Assembly (NCBI RefSeq): GCF_003702045.1
Contig: NZ_RBTP01000042.1
Span: forward strand, 124,001 to 188,000
Length of the DNA: 64,000 bases
DNA from: Pseudomonas viridiflava
GTDB taxonomy: Bacteria > Pseudomonadota > Gammaproteobacteria > Pseudomonadales > Pseudomonadaceae
Reading direction: 5' to 3'
The notes under the pieces are model-generated. The model worked only from the letters and a program-made list of their open reading frames with translations. It did no database searches and was not told the origin of the DNA. Shown in pieces: positions 29,299 to 38,288 of the stretch (position 1 is the first letter of the stretch; every line of letters begins with the position of its first letter). The position numbers and the translations under genes were made by a program.

Positions 29299-30401
29299 CA
29301 GGCGATTCCCTTGTACGTCTGCTTCTGTTCCTGTTGAGTGAGATCGCTCATCAGGACCAGCAGGTTATTCAGCGCGGTCTGACGGCTCTTCAGGTCTCGC
29401 CAGAGCAAGATGGGCAATTGCATGAGCATCGGGCGCAAACCGTTTAGAAAGGCCAGTTGGTGTTTGAGGTGCTCACCCCCGATATGCTGGGTCAGTTGCA
29501 GCGTCTGGTTCACATTCATGCCATTGGCCGTCAGGGTCAGCAGGTGTTTGAGAAACGCCGGAGGATCGACCTTCAGGTCGGGATTCTTGTTGCGCATCCG
29601 TCCCAGCAAGTGTTCGCACCCACGCAGCAAGGTGGCCACGTGACGTGCGGTAGTCAGGCCGTGCATCAACGTGCGCAGTTGTTCATGAGAGGTGGATGGC
29701 TTGATCGCCGACAGGTCGTCGGCAATCGCGATACGCATATCTCGAAGATTCAGGTCGAACTGTCCGGGTTCTTCCTGCTCGCTGATCAACGCTTCGATCA
29801 ATCCGGTGATGTTCGGCTGGCCGCTGACCGCGACGCTGTACAGATTGCGCAGGGCTGTGCGGCGTTTGTTATCCGCGTTCTGGCGACCGAAGGCCTTGGC
29901 GGTATTGATGCCTGCCCGGGCATGCGTGCCAAACTTGCGTCGCAGCTGTTTAATCCTGTCAGTCAACATTTCGTATTCGTGCGGACTGCCTTCGGACTCA
30001 GCCTGCTTGCGTGCGGCCTGGAGCACGACGTACGCCTTGGCGGCGTCATCTTCGGAAAACTCCAGCACCTGCTCGATTTCAGACGAGTCGTCCTGCGCCA
30101 GCTTTTTGCGCAACCCCCTGGCGGCGTTATCGAGTCCGGTGTCCTCTTCATTCATCAGCAGTTGATAGAGCTCGCCCAGCTTGACGGCACGTGACTGCAG
30201 GGCGTTTCTGCTGGCGATCAGTTCCCGCTGGCGCAGGATCCGGCTCTGTTGCACCAATGCCGCCCTGAACCGCGAAACCTGTTGGGACGATGTCCCCTCG
30301 CTGTGAGATTCCGGGACAGGGATCGGCCGCGCAGCAGGCACCACAACACGGGTCGGGACGACCGGATGGGTTGGCAATATGGGCGGGGCAACGATTTTCA
30401 T
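29298..30401 (-). CDS. hrpJ: HrpJ, gatekeeper (SctW, YopN/TyeA-like)
   Basis: 367 residues from the ATG at 30401 (MKIVAPPILP); the open frame upstream runs through the promoter and is not coding. The HrpJ-like domain (about 60-230) and a TyeA-like C-terminal domain are visible. HrpJ controls the order of translocator and effector export. First gene of the hrpJ operon, behind an hrp box 30 bases upstream. Confidence 0.95.
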   Translation of the reverse strand: MKIVAPPILPTHPVVPTRVVVPAARPIPVPESHSEGTSSQQVSRFRAALVQQSRILRQRELIASRNALQSRAVKLGELYQLLMNEEDTGLDNAARGLRKKLAQDDSSEIEQVLEFSEDDAAKAYVVLQAARKQAESEGSPHEYEMLTDRIKQLRRKFGTHARAGINTAKAFGRQNADNKRRTALRNLYSVAVSGQPNITGLIEALISEQEEPGQFDLNLRDMRIAIADDLSAIKPSTSHEQLRTLMHGLTTARHVATLLRGCEHLLGRMRNKNPDLKVDPPAFLKHLLTLTANGMNVNQTLQLTQHIGGEHLKHQLAFLNGLRPMLMQLPILLWRDLKSRQTALNNLLVLMSDLTQQEQKQTYKGIA

Positions 30402-30430
30402 AGGAAGGTTCTGAGCCTGATCATGACCGC

Positions 30431-30459
30431 TGAGTGGGTCGTTGAGTCGGTTCAGTTCC
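30431..30459 (-). promoter_or_regulatory. hrp box of the hrpJ-hrcV-hrpQ-hrcN-hrpO operon
   Basis: On the minus strand GGAACT, 16 bases, CCACTCA; the same GGAACT variant as the box inside hrpO. Confidence 0.88.
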
Positions 30460-30595
30460 GTGATCAGAAGAGGCACTTCAGTTGTGCCAAAAGCTGCTCT
30501 TGAAAACGTGGGGGTTGCGCAAAAAAATGTATTTCAAAGAGTTGCAAGATTTTTAAAGTCTATATAAATCAATTGGTTAATTTGTTTTTTTCGTG

Positions 30596-30611
30596 TGGCA
30601 CGGTTATCGCT
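30596..30611 (+). promoter_or_regulatory. Sigma-54 promoter of hrpL
   Basis: TGGCACGGTTATCGCT fits the -24/-12 pattern (GG and GC twelve bases apart; consensus TGGCAC-N5-TTGC), with one change in the -12 element. It lies 37 bases before hrpL, as expected for HrpR/HrpS control. An AT-rich stretch precedes it. Confidence 0.88.
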
Positions 30612-30647
30612 ATAGGGGGTATACACCATTACTCAAGGGTAAGCCCC

Positions 30648-31202
30648 ATGTTCCCACGCGTTGTGATTCTCGATAAGACTCAATCCCGCCAGTCTTCTTC
30701 TCACGCTGGTGTGCGACAGATGACCCAGGACCAGATTCAGATGCTCAGGGCCTTCATCCAGAAGCGCGTGATGAACCCTGACGATGTGGACGACATCCTG
30801 CAATGCGTCTTTCTCGAAGCTCTGCGCAGCGAACATAAGTTCCAGCATGCGAGCAAACCGCAAACCTGGTTGTGCGGCATCGCGCTGAATCTGATCCGCA
30901 ATCACTTCCGCAAAATGTATCGCCAGCCTTATCAGGAGAGCTGGGAGGACGAGGTTCACTCCGAGCTGGAAGGGCACGGTGACGTTGGCCATCAGGTAGA
31001 CGGGCATCGGCAATTGGCGCGGGTGATTCAGGCCATCGGCTGCCTGCCTTCGAACATGCAGAAGGTGCTAGAGGTCTCGCTGGAGATGGACGGCAATTAC
31101 CAGGACACGGCAAGCACGCTGGGTGTGCCGATCGGAACGGTGCGTTCGCGGCTTTCACGCGCCCGCGTCCAGTTGAAACAGCACATCGACCCGTTTGCCT
31201 GA
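30648..31202 (+). CDS. hrpL: HrpL, ECF sigma factor
   Basis: 184 residues from the ATG at 30648 (MFPRVVILDK), the known family start; a longer frame begins upstream of the promoter. Region 2 (DDVDDILQCVFLEALR) and region 4 (YQDTASTLGVPIGTVRSRLSRAR) are clear. HrpL directs RNA polymerase to hrp boxes; at least eight such boxes are visible in this window. Divergent from hrpJ. Confidence 0.97.
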   Translation: MFPRVVILDKTQSRQSSSHAGVRQMTQDQIQMLRAFIQKRVMNPDDVDDILQCVFLEALRSEHKFQHASKPQTWLCGIALNLIRNHFRKMYRQPYQESWEDEVHSELEGHGDVGHQVDGHRQLARVIQAIGCLPSNMQKVLEVSLEMDGNYQDTASTLGVPIGTVRSRLSRARVQLKQHIDPFA

Positions 31203-31226
31203 AAAGACACATCTAATGCGGGAGCT

Positions 31227-31254
31227 GGAACCGACCGGCGTCGTCAGCCACACA
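31227..31254 (+). promoter_or_regulatory. hrp box of hrpK
   Basis: GGAACC, 15 bases, CCACACA: perfect consensus, 36 bases before the hrpK ATG. Confidence 0.92.
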
Positions 31255-31289
31255 GTGATCAAACCCTTCACTTTTGGACGGCGACTTTC

Positions 31290-33569
31290 ATGCGTATAAC
31301 CGGTTCTTCCAGCTTCAGCGGTAATGTCTCCTCAATACCCACTGGTGAGCTGGCGGACGCGTCGCCGGTTGCCCGAAACCTTAGCACTCCGGGCGCAGGC
31401 GTGGAGTTTGGTCAGTCGGGTCAGAGCCTTTCGGACCTGCTCACCAGTGCCGACGATACCGCCTCATCCGTCGCCTCACTCTTCTCTCCAGGCGGTGCGT
31501 CTGCCAACAGCGACGTCGGCTCCTTCTCTGATTTCTCAGACATCTCACGCTCCAGCTCGTTTTCGTCGGTCGACAGCACCACCAGCAGCGAAGCCTCTGA
31601 TTCGGCCAATGCCCCCAAAGCCGATGACGCGGCCTTTCTTGATAACTCCAGATTCTCCTCCCCTGAAGCGCTCGAGCGCTGGGCCCCGATGGTTGCCCAC
31701 TTGCCCCCGGAGCAGCGCGAGCAAGCGGCCAAGGAGCTGAATCGGCCTATCGCCGCCGCATGGATGGCCAGAGAGGACGGCCCTGATGCGGCGAAAGCGA
31801 TGGAGTTCATCAACGACAATCCGGCGCTCAAGACCGCAGTGGACACCGCGCAGGGCGGCACGGCCGATGGCAAGATCACCAACAAGGACCTGAAAACCTT
31901 CGCCAAGAATATGGAGAAGGCTGCCAAAAGTGCTGACAAGGACGTGGAGAACTACCAGAAGGACAATCCGGACGCGGATCCGCAATCCCTGGAAATGGTG
32001 CGTAATGCCGCCGTGATGCGCGCCAACATGCCGCTGGCCCAGGCTGCCGATCCTCACAATGAGCTGGGTGTCGAGGGTCAGACCAAGGTCGATGACAACG
32101 TGGGGGCCGACGACCTGAAGAATCTGGCCGCCAATAATCCCGGGCTTTCCGGGGCGCTCAAACAGTCGTGCAGCACCTGGTCGCAAGCGGGCTTTCTTGG
32201 CCAGCTCGATGAGGCGGGAATGAAGGGCCGTGCCAAGGCTGCACACAGCCCCGATAAACTGTTCAACGCAAAAAACCTGAGTGAGTGGATCAAGAAAAGC
32301 GCCCCCACCAACGGCGGCCAGTTCGCGAGCATGCTCAGTGACGCCGCCACGCTCAACTCGGTGGATGGTATCGACATCAGCAAGCTGAACGCGAACGTGT
32401 TTGATAATCCGACAGCGTACACCGGCGCTCAGAAAGCGGCGGTGATGATCAAGCTGCAACAGACACAGCAAAGCGTGATTGCAGGGCGCGAGTTGCGCGA
32501 TACGGAAAATACCGAGCAGGGGCTTACGGATCGGATTGCGCAGTTGCAGGCTGATCCTGATGTGCAGGCCTTCCTTAATGACAGCGTTCCCGAGGAGGAG
32601 CGCAGGCTGGTAAGCAGCGATTCAGCGCTTAAGGACGCGGTCGTCAAGCAGGCTGATAGCGTCAACAGCGGTCAGGCGTTACAGACCGATATGGCAACCG
32701 CCGACAAGGCCGTCAACAAGCATAACCCCAACCCCGATTACAGCAGCGCCATCAGTGGCCTGTCCGCCCAGTTGCAGTTACAGCATGACCTTTTCCCCGA
32801 CACGCAGGTGCCGAACCCTCGTGACGTCGTCAGCAAAAATCCTCAGTTGGAGTCGACGATCAAAGACTCCTACACGAACAACTTTGCAAACGGTGGCGCA
32901 CTCAAGCAGCTGCTTGGCCAGAAAAAAGTCGATGGCGAACAGGCGATGCAAATGATGGCTGGCCAGAAGGCGGCCTACGACAGTGTGTTGTCCAGCGACG
33001 TCACCGACAGTGTGAAAGAGGATTACGCCAACTCCACGGTTCGCGAACTGCAGGACTCCAAGAAAGGGCGCAAGCTGCTGGAAGGCAAGACCGACGAGAG
33101 CCAGGCATCCGCTCTGGCGAGCGAACTTCTCGCAGGTGGCGGGCCGAAAATGCTCAGGTCTGTCATGGGATTTATGTCCGTAAAGGACATGCTCGCCCAC
33201 GGCGACAAATTGGGTGCGGCGCAAGCGATCTACGACAGCACCAAATACGGCGCGGAGGCAATCAAGGGCGGAGTCGACGCCGGTGCCAAGTTGCTGGGCC
33301 GCGAAGCCTCGGTCGGGCTTGGTCGCATGGCTGGGCAGATGGTTGGACGTGCAGTGGGCATGGTGGCGGGCGAAGCCGCCGGTATGGCTGCCGGCATGGC
33401 CGTCGGTGCATCGATCCCCGTCATCGGCTGGGCGGTCGACGGCGCGATGGCGCTGGGCTTCGGGATTTCAATGATTATCGATGCCGTCAAAAAGCACAAA
33501 GCGCAGAAAGCGTTCGACCATAACGTGGATCCGGTGCTGGATCAGTTCGGGATTGCTAAGGCGCATTGA
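31290..33569 (+). CDS. hrpK1: HrpK, putative translocator
   Basis: 759 residues: Ser-rich N-terminal 120 residues typical of secreted proteins, a long helical centre, and a Gly/Ala/Met-rich hydrophobic stretch near residues 680-735 (GRMAGQMVGRAVGMVAGEAA...), which could insert in membranes. HrpK is secreted by the Hrp system and helps effectors cross the plant plasma membrane. It marks the start of the exchangeable effector locus. Confidence 0.94.
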   Translation: MRITGSSSFSGNVSSIPTGELADASPVARNLSTPGAGVEFGQSGQSLSDLLTSADDTASSVASLFSPGGASANSDVGSFSDFSDISRSSSFSSVDSTTSSEASDSANAPKADDAAFLDNSRFSSPEALERWAPMVAHLPPEQREQAAKELNRPIAAAWMAREDGPDAAKAMEFINDNPALKTAVDTAQGGTADGKITNKDLKTFAKNMEKAAKSADKDVENYQKDNPDADPQSLEMVRNAAVMRANMPLAQAADPHNELGVEGQTKVDDNVGADDLKNLAANNPGLSGALKQSCSTWSQAGFLGQLDEAGMKGRAKAAHSPDKLFNAKNLSEWIKKSAPTNGGQFASMLSDAATLNSVDGIDISKLNANVFDNPTAYTGAQKAAVMIKLQQTQQSVIAGRELRDTENTEQGLTDRIAQLQADPDVQAFLNDSVPEEERRLVSSDSALKDAVVKQADSVNSGQALQTDMATADKAVNKHNPNPDYSSAISGLSAQLQLQHDLFPDTQVPNPRDVVSKNPQLESTIKDSYTNNFANGGALKQLLGQKKVDGEQAMQMMAGQKAAYDSVLSSDVTDSVKEDYANSTVRELQDSKKGRKLLEGKTDESQASALASELLAGGGPKMLRSVMGFMSVKDMLAHGDKLGAAQAIYDSTKYGAEAIKGGVDAGAKLLGREASVGLGRMAGQMVGRAVGMVAGEAAGMAAGMAVGASIPVIGWAVDGAMALGFGISMIIDAVKKHKAQKAFDHNVDPVLDQFGIAKAH

Positions 33570-33581
33570 TCCGCTGAAAAA

Positions 33582-33614
33582 TCAGAGGCCGAGTCGAATG
33601 ACGCTGGCCTCTGA
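33582..33614 (+). terminator. Hairpin after hrpK
   Basis: TCAGAGGCC and GGCCTCTGA form a perfect 9-bp stem around a 15-base loop just after the hrpK stop. No T-run follows, so termination may be Rho-assisted. Confidence 0.45.
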
Positions 33615-33795
33615 AGGACTCACTGTCGCGCCAGATTTCACTCGGATGAAACGTAGAAAACGTCAGTGCCATGCTCAAAAAATGGCACTTTCAACACGTG
33701 AAGGCACCCTGAAGCGCACCGGGAAAATCAGGTCTGATGTAGCGAGCAGAAGTTATATTCATCACAGTCAGTTTGTGGTCTCAACCTCACATTAG

Positions 33796-34146
33796 GTCGC
33801 AACGCATTCAGCCGTAGCCTTCCAGGCGAACGATCTTGCCGAACAGGCCCGTTTGGGCGAGAGCTGGCACACGTTCAGCCCTGATCCTACAAAAAACGCT
33901 TGCAAGGATAATAAGCTGCCTGCCAATCGGGTCACCGAGTTGGTGGGAAATGGCAAGGCCCTCAATGAATATCTAAAAAGGCAGTCAGATGCCTGACTAA
34001 AGGTCTATCTGGCCATGCAGACCGATGGCGATCGACGCCCTGGTCAAGTGTCTTCCAGGTACAGTTTCACGACGCTTCTGGAGGCGGCCAAAGAGGTTGG
34101 ACTGCGCGTCGGCACTTTGTCAGCGGTAGACGCCCGCCAATCATGA
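33796..34146 (+). pseudogene. Interrupted unidentified ORF in the effector locus
   Basis: One frame stays open from 33796 to 34146 except for a single TGA at 33994-33996. The translation reads coherently on both sides (QANDLAEQARLGESWHTFSP before; LLEAAKEVGLRVGTLSAVDA after). There is no obvious ATG at the beginning, so the 5' end seems lost. I do not recognise the product. It lies between hrpK and the hrp box of the next effector, a place where dead effector genes are common. The rest of the 33,615-34,194 interval shows nothing else. Confidence 0.4.
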
Positions 34147-34194
34147 TCGAGCGACGTATAACCTCTTTATGAAGAAAAAGCTACAGGGCATGGA

Positions 34195-34223
34195 GGAACT
34201 GGTTTTACCGATCTCGCCACTGA
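34195..34223 (+). promoter_or_regulatory. hrp box of the effector-locus operon
   Basis: GGAACT, 16 bases, CCACTGA; 30 bases before the ATG at 34253. The GGAACT variant is the same as in the hrpJ and hrpP promoters here. Confidence 0.85.
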
Positions 34224-34252
34224 CAATCGGGACTGAAAAATGAGGTGACCCT

Positions 34253-35290
34253 ATGCTTACTCCAGCACAACGCGGTTTTACCGCCAATCTATCAAATCTG
34301 CAGCATTTGGGCCCGGATGACCGGGTTGCGATGAACGATGTTCTTGAACCCGGCAAGTCCGCCCATGCTTCCAAGTACGTTCCAGTATCGGCGCGGGAAA
34401 TGACAGCTTTGAAAGCCGCCAACCAAGCCATCAATGACACTTGGGAGGTATTGAACTTTGGCTCCGGTAATCAAAGTGGGCATGTGCGATCTTCGCAAGG
34501 TGAGTCCTATAAGCGCACGAACATGTCTTATGGCATTCAGAACGGGACGCATCCTAAATGGGGGATGAATACCGGGCATTCGGATCCTTTGCATCACATG
34601 GCGTTTGTAGCCGCCTCTGTTCAAGCGGGTAATTGTGATCAGATGGCAGACGTTAACCTGCTGTTGTTGTCTGCGTCGAATGTCCATACCCGAGTTGCGC
34701 TCATGGGCGCAAATGACGTTGGACACGCCTACGTAAGAGTTGGCGATGCTCGAGAGAGCAGCAAGTTTGTGATTTCAGACGCATGGCCTGAATTTGGTCG
34801 AGCCCTTCGGGCAAAGGATTTTGCGCTTGGCGGAAGACATCCCAATGTAGTTCGTGAGTACGATGCCAGTTATAACCCCAGTATGCGTCAAGAATTGCTC
34901 AACGCTCCAACGTGGTCACAGGCGCAAATCAACGAACACTTTGAAGAGACGCATCCACACTATGGTCATCTTCAGGGAGCGGCATTGGCAGACGCGTTAC
35001 TGCGCCCCGATTCGGGCCTGAAATTCTATAAGCAGGTGCACGCTTCAAAGAATCTGGGTGCCGTTTATCATGACTCTTCTTCGCAAACGGTGGACCAGTC
35101 GTTGTCCATGCGTCAATTCAATGAGCGACTTGTCAAGTCGTCACATCCCCCCGTTGTGCCCGCACAGCCTTCATGGGCTAACCAGGACGTGGAGATGTCT
35201 GACGCTCAGTTTTCCAATTCGCTGGACGATATGGACAACATGGACGTCGACAGCTATTTCAATAACGACCCTTACGGCCACGGGTGGTGA
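34253..35290 (+). CDS. Candidate type III effector, transglutaminase/HopX-like
   Basis: 345 residues, expressed from an hrp box and followed by a chaperone gene, which strongly supports an effector. The core holds an ordered Cys-His-Asp set: AGNCDQMAD (Cys near 126), GHAYVRVGD (His near 160) and ISDAWPEFGRAL (Asp near 177). The HopX/AvrPphE/XopE family, a transglutaminase-like fold, has the same order: a GNC motif, then a His followed by V/W, then MDPWS. Overall similarity beyond the motifs looks weak, so membership is inferred. The C terminus is acidic, with repeated Asp-Met (DDMDNMDVD). The N-terminal 30 residues are Ser/Asn/Gln-rich as for secretion signals. A GAGGTG ribosome binding site precedes the ATG. 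Confidence 0.72.
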   Translation: MLTPAQRGFTANLSNLQHLGPDDRVAMNDVLEPGKSAHASKYVPVSAREMTALKAANQAINDTWEVLNFGSGNQSGHVRSSQGESYKRTNMSYGIQNGTHPKWGMNTGHSDPLHHMAFVAASVQAGNCDQMADVNLLLLSASNVHTRVALMGANDVGHAYVRVGDARESSKFVISDAWPEFGRALRAKDFALGGRHPNVVREYDASYNPSMRQELLNAPTWSQAQINEHFEETHPHYGHLQGAALADALLRPDSGLKFYKQVHASKNLGAVYHDSSSQTVDQSLSMRQFNERLVKSSHPPVVPAQPSWANQDVEMSDAQFSNSLDDMDNMDVDSYFNNDPYGHGW

Positions 35291-35363
35291 TGAACAAGAC
35301 AATTAATCCACGACAGTGAATCATATTTTTCAATCACCTGCTTTTTGAGGTAATGGAGGACGT

Positions 35364-35852
35364 ATGGAAAATCGACTCAAGCTACTTTTGATGCCTGTCT
35401 TCAAACTTTTGGCTTTGCCTGTAGATAATCTGGAGGCTTCCGACAGCTATGTCGTCACGCTTGAAGGCGGTCTTGCGATTGAGTTGAAGCAGTCGCCTAA
35501 TGACTTTCTCACCGTCAGTTGCCTGATTCCGATATCCGCTGAGCGCTTTAAAGACCTTGAAACGCTAGGGATCCTGCTGCAGACAAACTTGCTGGGGCTT
35601 GAGCATCCGCCCATCCTGACGGGCGCCATCGTCGAACAACAAAAAGTGATCCTGTGGACGCGACAGGCTTTTTTGCTGCTTGATCAGGCGGCAATCATCC
35701 ACCTGTTCAAACGTTTCGCCGAGCAAGCTCAAAAGATGCAAGGATGGCTCGCAGTACCCTTGAAAGAGAACGTTGAGAAAGTGCCGCAGTCGTCTTTATC
35801 TTCATCGGTAAAAAGCAGCCTCAGCACGGGTTTGAAAGAGGTGCTGGTTTAA
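35364..35852 (+). CDS. CesT-family type III chaperone for the adjacent effector
   Basis: 162 residues with the class I chaperone pattern: N-terminal helix (LKLLLMPVFKLLALP), strands (YVVTLEGGLAIELKQ; FLTVSCLIPI), the helix around LETLGILLQTNLLG, and a C-terminal amphipathic helix followed by a Ser-rich tail. It is longer at the C terminus than ShcE. It lies 73 bases after the effector in the same orientation, with GAGGA before the ATG, so both are probably one HrpL-driven unit. A bidirectional terminator follows at 36057. Confidence 0.78.
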   Translation: MENRLKLLLMPVFKLLALPVDNLEASDSYVVTLEGGLAIELKQSPNDFLTVSCLIPISAERFKDLETLGILLQTNLLGLEHPPILTGAIVEQQKVILWTRQAFLLLDQAAIIHLFKRFAEQAQKMQGWLAVPLKENVEKVPQSSLSSSVKSSLSTGLKEVLV

Positions 35853-36056
35853 CGCGGCTTATTGTTGTCTTGGGCGCTAGCCTCGTTCGCACCTGACCGT
35901 TGGAAGCGTCTTGCTCTGGTCGAGTGTTAAATATTGATGCATATAGGGGGATCGTTATTCGACTGAAAAAGCGCTATGTGGGACAAGACGGTCTTGGCAA
36001 TGGGTCAGTTGGCCTCGTGCCTGCGCTGCTGTTGGCTTTCTACAGACGAAAAAAAG

Positions 36057-36082
36057 GACCTTGAATTTCAAGGTCTTTTTTT
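36057..36082. terminator. Intrinsic terminator, probably bidirectional
   Basis: GACCTTGA and TCAAGGTC form a perfect 8-bp stem around ATT, with A-run before and seven T after. It ends the effector-chaperone unit. The 204 bases between the chaperone stop and this hairpin hold no recognisable gene. Confidence 0.9.
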
Positions 36083-36292
36083 AATTCCTGTATTGGTAAT
36101 GGTATTCGCAGATGGCTGAAAGGGTAGGTTCGGTGTGAACTTGCCGCTTCAGCCCGTTATGTAACCCTACATCGGTGGAACAAGATCCATGCCCCGAGCG
36201 GAAGGTATGGCTAGACGTGATTGAACAGGTTGCTCATAGTCTTTTTCGATTAGGCCAACGCCTCGTCTTCCATCCGAGGCGCCACAGACAGC

Positions 36293-36525
36293 ATGTCTAG
36301 CATTGCAATCACCGACCTAACAGTGCCTTGGGACGCTGACAGTGTTTCGCGACCCGTTGTGGCATTAAGTGCCACCTCGGTAACAAAGGACTGGGAAACT
36401 GCGAGGCATCAGCACCGCAAGGCACAACTGATCTACTCCCTACGCGGCATTCTCAATTGCGAATTGAAGACGGTGTCTGGATCGTGCTGCCGCAGTGCGC
36501 CCTATGGATACCGGGAGATCTGACT
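36293..36525 (+). pseudogene. AraC-family regulator, frameshifted N-terminal fragment
   Basis: The frame from 36293 encodes a typical AraC-type cupin start (ARHQHRKAQLIYSLRGIL). Near 36461-36463 one base seems to be missing; shifting frame there restores the family continuation IEDGVWIVLPQCALWIPGD. The homology stops at about 36525, so the DNA-binding half is gone. It is a relic left at a recombination junction before the cytochrome b561 gene. The 36,083-36,292 stretch before it holds nothing I can name. Confidence 0.75.
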
Positions 36526-36544
36526 CCGGATCCACGAAGCTGAG

Positions 36545-37153
36545 CTATTTCCTGTTGCGGCGGTAACGATGATAAAAACCTTTTGGCGTCATGGTGGAGA
36601 AGACCCCGTCACGGCGCACCCAGGCATGCATGAGTGCAGCGCCAAGATGCATCAGCACGACGGCGAACAGGAACCAGGCCAGCAGGCCGTGGGCGTCACG
36701 CAGTATCGCGTACCAGACCGGATGGACAGGTGCGATGGGCGGCAGCATGACACCCGGGAACATCGTCACAGGCCATCCGCCCGCCGAGCGCACACCCCAG
36801 CCGAGCAGCGGCAGCGAGAACATCAGCGCATACAGCACCCAGTGCGATGCTTCGGCTGATATCACTTGCCAACGTGGAATGTCGGCGGGCAGTTCTGGTG
36901 CTCTGTGACGAAGCCGGTTGACCAGGCGCACGATCGCCAAAAGCAAGATGGCGATGCCCAGCGGTTGATGAAGATCGAGCAGCTCCGGCCGCCAGGTCAG
37001 TGACGTCATCATGGCCACGCCGATGAACAGCATCGCCAGAATGGCTGCTGCCATCGTCCAATGCAGCAGTTGCGCCATCAGATTGAACCGTTCTGGCTGG
37101 CCAGCTTTATTGCTTTGTGGCGTTTTTGTTACGGGGCGGGTTTCGGTCTTCAT
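36545..37153 (-). CDS. Cytochrome b561 family protein
   Basis: 202 residues with four transmembrane helices and the histidines expected for two haem b groups (LLHWTMAAA; LDLHQPLG; ASHWVLYALMF; DAHGLLAWFLFAVVLMHLGAALMHAW). Proteins of this family carry electrons across the inner membrane. It overlaps the catalase-like gene upstream by four bases, so the pair probably works together, passing electrons to or from a periplasmic haem peroxidase. Confidence 0.92.
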   Translation of the reverse strand: MKTETRPVTKTPQSNKAGQPERFNLMAQLLHWTMAAAILAMLFIGVAMMTSLTWRPELLDLHQPLGIAILLLAIVRLVNRLRHRAPELPADIPRWQVISAEASHWVLYALMFSLPLLGWGVRSAGGWPVTMFPGVMLPPIAPVHPVWYAILRDAHGLLAWFLFAVVLMHLGAALMHAWVRRDGVFSTMTPKGFYHRYRRNRK

Positions 37154-38223
37154 TGTGCTGTCTTCTTTCCAACCGCATCGGTGGCCTTGCCATAGCCGAT
37201 TTCGTGCAGCCGTGAGTTGTATGAGTGGGCATAAATACCTGCCCTGGTGGCCAATACCGGATCGTTCGACAACGCCATACCCGCCGGTATCAAGGTGGGA
37301 TCGAAATTAACGTCGCGACAAACGCCGTCAGTCTGATCAAAGACCCGCTGTACCTCCAACGTCCCGGCGACTAATTGTTGGCGAGTTTCCGGCCAAGGCT
37401 GCGATGGATCGTCCACCGGATCACCTGGCGCGGCCAGTTGCATCACCATATCCCAATATAAGGGCGCCTTTGTCAGGCGTTGCGCTACATCCTGGAACAA
37501 GGCGTCATGACTGGCCCGCGCACGCTCCTCATCACTCCAGGAGGTGAATGTTGCGTGCGGCCGCATCCACCAGCGCATGGCTTGTCGTTGCCCATCCTCG
37601 GTGAGCAGAAAGTAGGCATGGATGGCGTAGAACGTCGCACCGGCAAAGCTACTGGTCCAAGGTTTTACGGCATCCGCCTCCATGTATTTGCGCGCCTCCG
37701 GATAATCCGCGAGGAAGGCGGCCACGTGCTCGGGGACGGGTTTTCCGGTACTCGGATCAGGCGCAGTGGCTTTCAGCATCGCGAGGAAGCCGGGTGCATC
37801 GCGGGTGGCGAAATACGGCTCGTTGTTCATCTTCATGCGCCACTGCTGTCCGTTATCGGCAGTGAGCATCATCGCCATGCTTACGGTGCTCGTGGAGTTG
37901 TCCGCAGCATAAGGGCTCATGTTCCCAATCGAGAAGCGTCCTATGGCCCTTGTTTCCGGCTGAGCGAAAACTCTGGCATGGGAGTACTTTGCCACCTCAC
38001 CGCTTGCACGAAACACGCCTTCGAAACACATTCCCTTACCATGTGCCCTACGGTAGCCGGCAGGAAAGTCGTGCTGCGTGTCTTCCAGGAACGTCATATT
38101 GGTCACCCGCTGACCGAGCAAACCGGCGGTCCAGGCGAAGGCTGCGGCCAGCACGGCGATGATCGCGCCGATGCCGGCCAAGGCTGGCCAGCTCCGTTTC
38201 AAATCAATATCGCTGATTTTCAT
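37150..38223 (-). CDS. Catalase-family haem peroxidase, membrane-anchored, periplasmic
   Basis: 357 residues from the ATG at 38223, chosen for the GGAGGT site 6 bases upstream. One N-terminal transmembrane helix (LAGIGAIIAVLAAAFAWTAGLL) anchors a catalase-like domain facing the periplasm: RRAHGKGMCFEGVFRASGE holds the distal His, and YNSRLHEIGYG near the C terminus corresponds to the proximal region. It is the SrpA-like catalase-related type, usually paired with a cytochrome b561, as here. Expected role is removal of hydrogen peroxide or organic peroxides. A 22-codon leader ORF ends inside its start codon. Confidence 0.88.
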   Translation of the reverse strand: MKISDIDLKRSWPALAGIGAIIAVLAAAFAWTAGLLGQRVTNMTFLEDTQHDFPAGYRRAHGKGMCFEGVFRASGEVAKYSHARVFAQPETRAIGRFSIGNMSPYAADNSTSTVSMAMMLTADNGQQWRMKMNNEPYFATRDAPGFLAMLKATAPDPSTGKPVPEHVAAFLADYPEARKYMEADAVKPWTSSFAGATFYAIHAYFLLTEDGQRQAMRWWMRPHATFTSWSDEERARASHDALFQDVAQRLTKAPLYWDMVMQLAAPGDPVDDPSQPWPETRQQLVAGTLEVQRVFDQTDGVCRDVNFDPTLIPAGMALSNDPVLATRAGIYAHSYNSRLHEIGYGKATDAVGKKTAQ

Positions 38224-38288
38224 GGGCGACCTCCGTTGCCGCGTCCGTTGGTGGACTGGGCGAATGGGGGGCTGGAGGTGCTGCTCAT
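38220..38288 (-). CDS. 22-residue leader ORF coupled to the catalase gene
   Basis: ATG at 38288 (a second ATG at 38291 in frame), with GGGAG about 7 bases upstream, runs 22 codons (Ser/Thr/Pro then Gly/Arg/Asn-rich) and ends with TGA that overlaps the catalase ATG (ATGA). Overlap suggests translational coupling. The peptide is not a known family. Confidence 0.4.
   Translation of the reverse strand: MSSTSSPPFAQSTNGRGNGGRP

Noticed and set aside
28238..29341. 367-codon open frame antisense to hrcV
   Set aside because: Mirror of the FlhA-like coding frame, with composition of a complementary shadow.
35853..36056. Possible small gene after the chaperone
   Set aside because: No start with a ribosome site and no protein-like translation.
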